This document shows, in pieces, positions 1 through 12,203 of a DNA stretch of 64,000 bases (position 1 is its first letter; every line of letters begins with the position of its first letter). The notes beneath the pieces were generated by a model. It searched no databases and had not been told where the DNA came from. It saw nothing but the letters and a program-made list of their open reading frames with translations. Origin of the DNA: Syngnathus acus (Eukaryota; Chordata; Actinopteri; Syngnathiformes; Syngnathidae). The position numbers and the translations under genes are program-made. The DNA lies in contig NC_051093.1 of the NCBI RefSeq assembly GCF_901709675.1, forward strand, positions 2,501,053-2,565,052, written 5' to 3'.

Positions 1-2
1 CT

Positions 3-3811
<3,809 letters not shown>

Positions 3812-4640
3812 CCGCCGGAACCAGGGAAGCTTTTTCGGCTTTTGCGTGCCAGGAGAGAGCAAAACTTGCCTCGGGTTTCTTTGTCAAAAAAGAAAGAGCG
3901 GCGTCTCATAAAAAAAAGCGGCAGAGGAGACGCGGGCAATTCAACGAAGATGGGAAAGGGGCTTTTGATTTATTTGATTATTATTCACATATCCAAGCGA
4001 GGCTCCGGTAGGGCCCTTCGGCGTGGTGGAGTTAGAAAAGCCGGCCGAGAGGCTCCAAATGAGGGTGACGACAGCAACCAGACGCCGCCGCCGCTCGGCA
4101 GCTAATTTCCTTAGCCGGGCTAGCCGACTAGCACGGAGCGGCTCTCCGCCCTTGTCATAGCAAAATACGAAAACGACCATTAAATAAAACAACACAAACA
4201 AGCGTGTTTAATGCATTTTAAATTCGATATAATTCCACAATTTCCAACAAATTCCTTTAAATCGCGATTGAGTGCTTTTTGCCAACTTAATGCATCGCGA
4301 GTATAGAACAAAACAAGTTATGCTGTTTGTATTTTCAAAACGGGTATGATTTCTATCACCACGCTATCTTGTGTGTTTATTTACTTCCAAAAATTTCACG
4401 AAAACGACTAAAATTTGCAGCTATGTAGCCAACTCTTTTTGGTTTTATTTTGACAGCCGGTAAATTCCTAGCCCTTATCCGGGTGAAATGACACAACCTT
4501 TATCAAAGTTGGCAAGGACGCGCTCACTTTTTATACGCATTGAAAGATCCCGCCTTCCGAGTGCTCAAGCCAATCACCGCGCTTGTGTGTGTAACGCTGT
4601 CGTTTGATTGGTGGAGGCGTTTGCCTTTTGAATAATGTCA
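3812..4640 (-). promoter_or_regulatory. Probable suz12 5' UTR and promoter
   Basis: This is the region upstream of the suz12 ATG. It is GC-rich near the start codon (about 3700-4140) and then turns AT-rich. Two CCAAT-type motifs in opposite orientation lie about 30-40 bp apart, CCAATCA near 4571 and GATTGG near 4607. Such paired CCAAT boxes are common in TATA-less housekeeping promoters. No transcription start can be fixed from sequence alone. Confidence 0.4.
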
Positions 4641-5188
4641 TTTAAACAAATTAAATCAGTGATTGCTGGTTACATACAAGTTTGGTTTAAATATTACAAA
4701 AAGAAAACAACCTAATTCATAATTAATTCGTTTTTATTTTTCAAACGTATTCCCTTTCAAAGTGGCCATCCATATTAGTGGTTTGTCAGAACATAACTAT
4801 TGCGCTCTACAGAGAGAGAGAAAAAAAAGAAAACACTAGACAATAATTTGCATCTTCACTCACTTGTTGTGTGTGTCAAATGTGTGTCAAGCTGCATTTC
4901 TAAACCATAACAAACTTTTCAAAATAACCAGACATTACTTTTCTATCTTGCCTCGAATGTGGCCAGATAGATGATTAGCGGTTAAAGCAGCCAGAAAAAC
5001 AATCAGTGCACTTTCTGTCTCAGTATTAGTTTGTACGGCTTGAGAATAGCTCATCAGAGCCTCGGACGGCAAGTAGTTAGTCACACAAGTGAAGATTAGC
5101 AAAACACAACACACAAAATAACAACTTTGGTCCGTTCCATTGCCTTTTGGTGGCGGCGAGTGTGGGCACACCATCTTCTACAATCTCG
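4641..5188. other. Intergenic spacer, no gene seen
   Basis: AT-rich sequence between the suz12 promoter and the 3' end of the small membrane-protein gene. It has a short GA-rich run near 4811 and TGTGTGTCAA repeats near 4868. The only open frames are short and resemble no known protein. The 3' UTR of the neighbouring minus-strand gene probably occupies part of it, since TTTTATT-type polyadenylation candidates occur near 4734. Confidence 0.5.
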
Positions 5189-5383
5189 TCAGTGCTTCCT
5201 CCACAGAATGTACGTCATGAGCAGGATGAGACTCGCTGACAGGCCCACGATGACAAACTGGTGTATGGAGAGCACGTTTTCCAGCGTGTGGATCCTCTCC
5301 TCCATGGCGCTGGTGTGGAAGTAGTCATAGATCCCTGCCGTGATGCTCCACAGCGCCCACACCGCGTCCAACACCAGCGGCAT
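5189..5383 (-). CDS. Small single-pass membrane protein, not recognised
   Basis: A 64-residue frame starting MPLVLDAVWALWS and ending in TYILWRKH. The N-terminal third is hydrophobic and aromatic. It is followed by a short charged stretch (AMEERIHTLEN, about residues 27-37) that could form a helix or short coiled coil. A strong C-terminal hydrophobic helix (about residues 40-60) ends in basic RKH. This layout suits a small integral or tail-anchored organelle membrane protein. The start is the first ATG after a good acceptor, CTCCTACAG ending at 5419, and an in-frame stop precedes it in the same exon. A 5' exon (see 5930-5980) is predicted. I do not recognise the family. The coherent composition and splice context argue that it is real, but the exact start is uncertain. 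Confidence 0.6.
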   Translation of the reverse strand: MPLVLDAVWALWSITAGIYDYFHTSAMEERIHTLENVLSIHQFVIVGLSASLILLMTYILWRKH

Positions 5384-5929
5384 TGTGGAAAGGCACGGCG
5401 GTTACACGGGTCGTCTGTAGGAGACATGTCGTCAAATAGAGTTGAATAAGAAAACAAAAAAAATGCTAAATATTGTACTTTACTCAAAAAAATAATAATA
5501 ATACAGGAATAAGACAAATAATGTACTATGTCAAGAATTAAAACTTTCTGCCACGTTTTACTTCAATTCAATGAATATTGAACCGCTCCTTCTGGTATGT
5601 GCACCTTACAGACATACACAAATATGAAGCCACGCAGTCCTCAGGAAGTTCAAGTTATATTAGTCTTTCTTTGCAGAGGATAAAGAATAAGCCTGAGAGT
5701 ACAGTTATATGTCGGTCTTACTTTGTGTTTAACCATGCGTTGCTTGGACCTCTGTTAAGGATCAAGTGCAGCAATATAAAAGAGGGAGGCCCTGCTAGGT
5801 TGCATTATTTGCATGCCAAGGCTTGTTATAATCAATCATCGCTTCGCCTTCCAACATGTCAAAAAGCTAACTTGTTAGCTTATTACAAGGTACCACGGCT
5901 CAAAAGGAACAACAACAAATATTACTCAC

Positions 5930-5980
5930 CGCATCCGCCGACCTGATTTTCCCGAGAGTGTAACGCAGCCTGCCCACCAT
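5930..5980 (-). promoter_or_regulatory. Predicted first exon with upstream ORF for the small membrane protein
   Basis: An ATG at 5980-5978 opens 17 codons (MVGRLRYTLG and onward to ADA) that end exactly at a canonical donor, GCG|GTGAGT, at 5930. Splicing to the acceptor before 5418 continues this frame for about 33 more codons. It then stops out of frame, past the start codon of the 64-residue protein. It would therefore be an overlapping upstream ORF rather than an N-terminal extension, unless another exon is used. The exon is seen by signals only; no transcript evidence is available. Confidence 0.4.
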
Positions 5981-5987
5981 CGACGGG

Positions 5988-6025
5988 ATGAGCAAGGAGC
6001 GTTCAAGACATCACAACTCGTCCAG
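5988..6025 (+). other. Orphan plus-strand first-exon candidate
   Basis: An ATG at 5988 opens 12 codons plus two bases (MSKERSRHHNSSR) and runs into a strong donor, TCCAG|GTAAGA, at 6025. It lies head-to-head with the minus-strand first exon, 7 bp away, which suggests a bidirectional promoter. No convincing downstream coding exon was found before tsen54. It may be the start of a non-coding transcript or a chance signal. Confidence 0.3.
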
Positions 6026-6463
6026 GTAAGAGAACACTTGTCGGGGTGGACATCGGCTCACTTCCCGGTCCGAAGCCGCTACCTCTGCGTCACGCTACTT
6101 CCGGTATGTCACATGACCTCATTCCTTCCCTCCAATGGCGACAAGCTAGCGAGGGATCAAACTGACGTGTTGCTACGATCGAAGCTTTTAGGGCCTTTTA
6201 CTCAAAGGCACTTAAAAAGCCTCAATTATCATCCGGTGAGACTTTACGGAGGCCATTTTCCCCGATTTATAGTCTTTCATGTCTCTTGTTTGAGTCCTAC
6301 TTTGAATCGTTGATGGCGTAATATTCGGGGAAGATGAATCCAATACCAGAACTGTTCGCCCCGTGTTCGCACTTAAGTTACAAAGTGTCATTTCAGGGTC
6401 TTGGCCCGAAAGTAAGAAATATTATTTATAAAACATGATCTCCACGCCAAATTCCCACTCCCA

Positions 6464-6535
6464 GGCGCGGTGGCCAAGTGGTAAGGCGTCGGTCTCGTAA
6501 ACCGAAGATCGCGGGTTCGAACCCCGTCCGTGCCT
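6464..6535 (+). tRNA. tRNA-Thr (anticodon CGT)
   Basis: A 72-nt cloverleaf. The acceptor stem GGCGCGG pairs with CCGTGCC (with G-T pairing) and the discriminator base is T. The D arm carries the A box around GGCCAAGTGGTAAGG. The anticodon stem is TCGGT/ACCGA, with loop CTCGTAA and anticodon CGT at 6496-6498. The B box is GGTTCGAACCC in the T arm. There is no intron, and CCA is not encoded, as usual in eukaryotes. All stems pair well, so the gene looks functional rather than SINE-derived. A clear T-run terminator was not found right after the end; the nearest is a short TTTTT run near 6560. Confidence 0.95.
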
Positions 6536-6679
6536 AGGTGATTGAGGGATATCCTATGCTTTTTGACGAGAAAATGTGTCAGCTCTGGCTTGAATGAATT
6601 CATGGTAATCTAAAATAAATAGATATTGCTAGCAAAATTTAGACTTAAATATATAGGGATATTGCTAGTAAATTTCACC

Positions 6680-6855
6680 ATTCATCTTTTGAAAATATCT
6701 GAACCGTTTTTACTCGTCTCATTTGAAAACCACTTATTGATCCACAGGTTGTGCCGCCAATACTGAATAAAATATGATTTGTTGACAGTCATCATGACCC
6801 TCCGAAGGAAACTATGACTACGATGCGGCCCGCGACAAAAACGAGTTTGACACCC
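6680..6855 (+). mobile_element. Truncated copy of the 326-bp hAT-like element
   Basis: This stretch aligns by eye with the right half of the element at 54074-54399. Shared landmarks are TTTTTACTCGTCT, GATTTGAAAAC (ATTTGAAAAC here), TTGACAGTCAT, CCTCCGAA, CTATGACTAC and GATGCGGCCCG (AATGCGGCCCG there). It ends in GTTTGACACCC, the inner part of the terminal inverted repeat. The left half is missing, so it is a dead relic. Confidence 0.75.
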
Positions 6856-6991
6856 AGACTAGCTTGCATTCAAGGTTCTTACGTTTTTCCAATAAAGTTA
6901 TTAAAGCGGAATGTTTTATTTAATTGATAGGGAATGGAAAAGCAACAACTCATACTGTTGCAGCGGCTTTGATACAAGCACAACTAAACGT

Positions 6992-7800
6992 CAGGGTACA
7001 TCCAAAGTCCGGCTCGCGGGCCAAATCCGCCCCCCGGTCAAATTTCATACGGCCCGCATCTTCGGTCTTATAATGTATAATTTATGGCCCGCCTGCACTG
7101 TTAAACTGAATAAAAAAAATAATGAAACTTGAAACTATAATTCCTCCTTTTACCAAAAGGTGGCAGCACCACTTTAATAATGTCAGTCTGCATCTGTGCC
7201 GCGCGCCCGCTCCGCTCATTTCTGCCATGCCGACTGCGAAGAAAACGAGGAAAGTTGACATCGAGGGCCGTCGCTTTCAAGAGAGATGGGAATTACAATA
7301 CTTCTTCACTAAAGATCAAGGCAATTGTGTTTGTTTAATTTGTAAAGAGACGGTTGCCTTGTTTAAGGATTTTAACCTAAAGCGACACTACCAGACTAAT
7401 ACTGTTGATGTTATGAACCTGTAGACATGACACAAACAATTACTTTCTGAAAGATATTGTAAAATGCTCTTGTTTTAAATTTTAATAACAGACAACTTTG
7501 CATTACTTATAACTCCTGTTTAAAATGTTCACGAGGGAAAAATCATTTTACACTCATGTAAATTTAAGGTATTTCATACAGTTTGTTCAATGTTGAATGA
7601 AAGGCAGAATTTGTGTTTTTAGAATTGTTCACATCTGCCTGAATGGCTTATATTTGGTTATTTTGTCATTTGAAAAACAAAGACAATTGTGACAATGAAA
7701 ATTGTTTTATAACAGTGTATTTGCATGAAGTTTTTATAGTTAAAAAATGTCCGAAAAAACTATTGGACCCCGGGCCCCTTCACTTTATCAAATCTGGCCC
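6992..7800 (+). mobile_element. hAT-type DNA transposon relic with BED-finger ORF
   Basis: The left end begins CAGGGTACATCCAAAGTCC and is followed by the GGC/GGCC-rich subterminal sequence typical of vertebrate hAT elements (ggcccgc words). An N-terminal transposase fragment lies at 7227-7424, followed by about 300 bp of AT-rich sequence. A GGCC-rich right subterminal part (CCCCGGGCCCC, AAATCTGGCCC) follows. The far right inverted repeat is not recognisable, so the right boundary is approximate. The catalytic part of the transposase is absent: this is an internally deleted, non-autonomous copy. Confidence 0.65.
7227..7424 (+). pseudogene. hAT transposase fragment (BED-type zinc finger)
   Basis: The open frame starts MPTAKKTRKVD and contains the zinc-binding pattern C-L-I-C at the end of a beta hairpin (NCVCLICKETVALFK). 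It continues with FNLKRHYQTN, where the expected second histidine region is altered. This is the N-terminal DNA-binding BED finger found in hAT transposases and in host proteins derived from them, such as the GTF2IRD2 type. It stops after about 65 residues, without the dimerisation and catalytic domain. It is non-functional as a transposase. Confidence 0.65.
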
Positions 7801-7929
7801 TCCTTTCGCGGTCGAATAAATAAAATTGTAATTTTTGCTTATAGTTCAGATTTTTTCTCTTATAGCTTGTTTTATGAAAATGACATTTGGCTGTCAATCC
7901 GAATGAGAGTTGGTTGAACACGAGTGGCA

Positions 7930-7985
7930 CTAGGACCCAGAGCGGAAGGAAGTGCGTGGTAGCTTGCGTCACCAAGATGGCCGAC
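7930..7985 (+). promoter_or_regulatory. Candidate tsen54 core promoter motifs
   Basis: The start codon sits inside AAGATGGCC, which matches the YY1 motif often placed just downstream of the start site of TATA-less housekeeping genes. GCGGAAGGAAGT, an ETS-type site, lies about 30 bp upstream. Together they suggest transcription starts within roughly 30 bp before the ATG. Prediction only. Confidence 0.4.
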
Positions 7986-10900
7986 CAAAACAAGGACGAT
8001 GTCCAGCCAAACGTTTATAGCGAAATATTAAGGTGAACTTTCGTTTTCCTTGGCATTTTTGAATGAATTGAGTCGTAATTGTATATATCAGGGATGAGAA
8101 TCTTCCGCGGATTTCCGTGTTTTTTTTTTCCGTCGGGAGCATCATTTTCGTGAATCGTGAAGATCCGTTGAGAAAATTGTTTTTATATGGGGGGCGGCTG
8201 ACAGCAGTATTGCGACAACAGCCGCCTTATTTTCGGCAGCATTTTGGCGCTACTTTCGTCACATCATTTGCCTACTCAATTGCCTAATTAGCAAAAGTTT
8301 TAGCCAGCATGGCGAAAGTTTGAGAGAAAAAACCGCGCTGCGGTTGCGCGATCGGACTAAATTAAGCTCCCTGCAGACTGAGGTCCACTTAAATTTTGGA
8401 AAGTGCATCAGGACTTTAGAAATATTTTCTAAATTTCAGCGACGGCTCTCACAATAATGCGATCAGCGCGGTGCAGTTGCGCGGTCGGTGACGCGCTACG
8501 TTTGCGCGTTCGGCGATGCGCTGCAGTTGCGCGATCGGACAAAATGAAGCTCCCTGCGCACTTAGGTCCACTTGAATTTTGGAAAGTACATCAGGAGTTT
8601 AAAAATATTTTCTAAAGTTCAGCGACGGCTCTGTCACAGTAATGCATCCAGCGCGGTGCAGTTGCGCGGTCGGCGACGCGCTACGGTTGCGCGTTCGGCG
8701 GTGCGCTGCAGAATTAGAATTGATTCCACAGAAACGTTCCTGCAGTTGTAACACGTGGCTCTCTGTCGCCCTCCACTGAGTGTTTTGATGAAAATCAATA
8801 ACAGGTGGTTTATCTTCATATTAATAAGGCTGGGTGATTAATTCTAGTTTTGTAGCAGTTGAGGCCTGATGAGCGGAAACATTTTCTATTGTGTTTTTTC
8901 AAGAAAGCACTAGAACCTTTCCCCCAAGATTTGCCCATCCAAGACTATTTTTAAATCTGTATCAAGACAGCTGTACTTCAAATACTATATGTCTCTTCTT
9001 TTATTTGATTCCGTTCTCTCTTCAGCCCATCTGAGCTGTTTTCAGCACGAACCCGGAGTCACAAGATCCCGGTCCGTGGTCAAAAAGACTTCTACCCAGA
9101 TGACTCTGAGGAGCAGCGTGCTCGTCTGGAACAAAGCCTGAGTGAACACTGGAGCCTGGTGTCGGAGGAGCGGGTGGAGAGGCTGTGAGCGTGATCATGT
9201 TGCCTTCATCATGTCTGATTTGTTTTTGATGTTTTTAATTTTTTTCTTTGAAGAGGTAACCTGGTGAAGGCCGTTTGGATTCCCAGTGAGCAAATCGTGG
9301 AGCTTCTGTCTCCAGCAGTGAGTGGCTGAGCTTCATTTTCTCCACCCCTTCTCATAAAAGGGCTTCTCATCTTATCTTTGACTTTTGTTCCTCAGGGCAA
9401 GTTCTGGCAGACGATGGGATTCTCAGCCAGCGGCAAGCAGTACCTCCTCCCCGAAGAGGCCCTCTACCTGATGGAGTGTGTAAGTGGCAGCTGAAGCCCC
9501 GTGCACCCCTTTTGGGTCGTGGTTTACTTTCCTGTTCTGTGCCAGGGCAACGTGCAGGTGTTCTACCAGGACCTCCCACTCTCCATCCAGGATGGCTTTG
9601 AATGTTTTTTGTCTTCCAGGACTGTGACCCTGCAGCAGTATCAGGTATGTACATTATTTTATTATCTGAAGTTTGACATTCTTAGCATTTTCCTCCAGAT
9701 TTCATGAAATTCAAGTCATGAAATCTTGGGATTTTGTGAAAATTATCTCATTAAGCAGTCAAACTCATTGAAACCTGACTCAAGAACAGGCGTTCAAAAT
9801 CCCTCAAGGAAAATAATGGATTAAAAAAAAAAAAGTACTATAATTAACATTCCCTCCCAAAATGAATCTTTTGAACTTCTCCTTTTTCCTCACGACAGGT
9901 GTTTGGGCATCTGAAGAGGCTGGGCTATGTGGTGCACAGGTTCGATGCTAGGTAACGGGGACGCGGCAGCTGGGTGGGTAGGTGGTAAAAGCCGTGACAT
10001 CAGCTTATTCTTCTGTCGGTCATAGCTCGGAACCGTCGTCTTACGCCAGGCAACTCAACTTGCCGCGGACGCTGAAAAGGAAGCGCAGCGACAGTCCTGT
10101 CGCAACTTGCAGGTGGGACTCATGGAACAAAAACATTGTGTTGAGTTGAGATTTATTTATTACAACTGCCCGTTTTGGCAGCAAACTATTTGGTGTGAAT
10201 TAAAATAAAAAGAAACTTCATCTGCCTATTTAGGCAGCAAGCCAGTATGGTCTGAATTATATTTTGTGTTTTTATATCCAGCCACAGCGAAGCTCACAAC
10301 GTACCCAATGTGAAGCGAAAGGAAGAAGATTCAACTCTTCCTGAATCTCAGCCGCCATCCTCACCAGGCACCTCGGGGGTCCAAAGCCACTCGTCAGATC
10401 TAAGCAGGGGCCGACCCTGGTGGATAACAACGGAACCTCGTGCCGGCCACAAGGCCGATGAACATACCCATCGCCGCTCTTCCCGCTGGGATGGCTCCAT
10501 CGTGTTCCCAAACGTGGCCGGACACGCCGGTCGCTTGGCCTCTCCAGACCCGTGTCTGCTGCCTGGTGGTCTGACAGTGGGGGAGTGTGACGTCATACCG
10601 TGGACGCTGAGGCTCAACCAGCGGGAGGTCAAGATGTCTGCCAAGGACAGAGAGAGGGAGAGAAGAGATTGCAGGAGAAACTGGGATGTCAACACAGACA
10701 AAGCGGTGTGCAAGGGGGCTTAAAAAGCAGGTTTGAAACCAAACTCTGAAATTCTTTTCATAGTTTAAAAACTGAACGTTGATGTGAAGGTACGGCAGTG
10801 CCGAAACTGGGCTGATTACCACCAGCTTCTGGCTCGCCGGCAAGAGAGACGCAGCGAACGGCCGGATCACTTGTGGAAGAGAGAAGTCACTCCGTTACAC

Positions 10901-11641
10901 GACCACACCCAACCCATCCCCATGGGTAGACCACCACTCAGTGTTCTTCTCTTCCGCTGCCTGTTTAGGCAGTAGGCTAGTTGAATTTAACATCACTTTT
11001 TTTACTTCCAGGTGAACTGCTCGAGAAAATCAGTGTGGTCAAGTCTTCACATTTGCTCGAGGGAGCGTCCAGGTATCAGCAGTCCTTTCACTAAATGCCC
11101 TGTGCAAAAACAACCTCCGTCCAATGGTTCATTGGATGGGACACAGACAGTCCATCTGCTTCGCATGCTTTCAGTTTGAAGGCCTCGGAAGAGTGGAGGA
11201 TTTGTTTCAATGTTTACCAACCCGACACGGTGGCTTCCTTCAAGAAGAGCAACCCGGGGAAACCTTTTGCCCGCATGTGCGTGTGCAGGTGAGTTGACTT
11301 TGATTGAGTTTGACATGAATGCATCCTTTGTGTCCTCTTTGTCCACGTGAATGGACTCGGTCAACACACGTCAATAACTGCTTTCGCCATCATGTCGGAC
11401 TTTGACGCTCCTTCAGCTGTCCCAGTACCTTTGTCCCTGTTTTTTCCCATCTTATACTGGTATTTGAGCCGTTCTGGTACTTGGTTTCAGCTTCAGCGGG
11501 CCCGTCCCGGACTTGGCGGTCGTCAAGCAGCTGAGCTTCCAGAGTGGTGACGTCCAGGTGGTCTTTGCCGTGGTGGACGCCGGGGACATCTCTTTTTACA
11601 CCTTTAAAGACTTCCAGCTGCCGACAGATGTGTACCAATAA
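7977..11641 (+). CDS. tsen54: Tsen54, tRNA-splicing endonuclease subunit
   Basis: TSEN54 is the structural partner of catalytic TSEN2 in the nuclear heterotetramer that cuts introns from pre-tRNAs. Exons: 7977-8032, 9026-9184, 9254-9317, 9396-9479, 9546-9644, 9899-9951, 10026-10112, 10282-10705, 10790-10925, 11012-11072, 11175-11288, 11491-11641. All phases match, giving 495 aa. The conserved N-terminal domain (about residues 20-150) includes [31 protein letters not shown] and [14 protein letters not shown]. The middle (about 170-340) is divergent and charged, as in the family. The C-terminal endonuclease-fold domain includes [22 protein letters not shown] and [11 protein letters not shown]. 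It lacks the catalytic triad, as expected for this subunit. Start: the only ATG of a short exon ending at a good donor. The exon 8 donor (GCG|GTGTGC) is weak and was chosen because it restores homology. AATAAA signals occur at 11913 and 11938. Confidence 0.95.
8331..8708 (+). repeat. Two-unit tandem repeat of about 183 bp in tsen54 intron 1
   Basis: Two direct copies start at about 8341 (CGGTTGCGCGATCGGAC) and 8524 (CAGTTGCGCGATCGGAC). Each contains AAGCTCCCTG, GGTCCACTT, TTTTGGAAAGT, ACATCAGGA (GCATCAGGA), ATATTTTCTAAA and CAGCGACGGCTCT in the same order. Inside each unit, a GC-rich part repeats a roughly 20-bp word of the type GCGCTGCAGTTGCGCG-TCGG several times. The whole lies in the intron between the first two tsen54 exons. 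Confidence 0.85.
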
Positions 11642-12203
11642 CCGCCCCGCCACATTCAATTGACATTTTTTAAGGGAAAAAAAAACTAAAACGGCCGTTT
11701 GAAATCCAATTTCAGGCATGGCTTCTGGTTTTGATGTCGACCAAATGTCAAACTGGCTTTGGGGACAGAATGTTGTGGGGCCATGATTCCCAATTTTCAA
11801 GTTCAGGGATACTTTCTATGGAGCAATTTAGTAATTTTTTATTTTTTTTTTATTTTAGTTTAGTAATATTGTTAATATGCGTCAGATCATATGTGCTCAT
11901 ATTTTTACTTACAATAAATCATCTAATAAGCGAACACAATAAAGATAAAAACCATGTTAATTTTACAGTATATAAGTTTTTAATTTGACTGAGCGAGGAC
12001 GTGCCTGAATTGTCCTCATTGTGATGTCACATTTTACTCGTGTAAACGTTTTCCACATCTGTTGACTCAATTGGTCACATTGGGTATAATAGGCTGAAGG
12101 AGCGCCGCGATGCGTTCAGCGGCCCATTATTGTGCTGTTGACACAAGCCTCCCACCGCGCGCACTTTATCAAGCCGCCGTTTTAGCGGCTGAGGCAAACG
12201 AGC
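11642..12203. other. Intergenic spacer between tsen54 and the Cys-loop receptor gene
   Basis: The 3' UTR of tsen54 and an AT-rich stretch with AATAAA at 11913-11918 and 11938-11943, followed from about 12080 by GC-richer sequence. The latter probably holds the promoter and 5' UTR of the next gene. No open frame resembling a protein was found. Confidence 0.5.

Noticed and set aside
5578-5946. 122-aa plus-strand open frame
   Set aside because: It lies in the predicted intron of the small membrane-protein gene, with AT-driven composition and no resemblance to a known protein.
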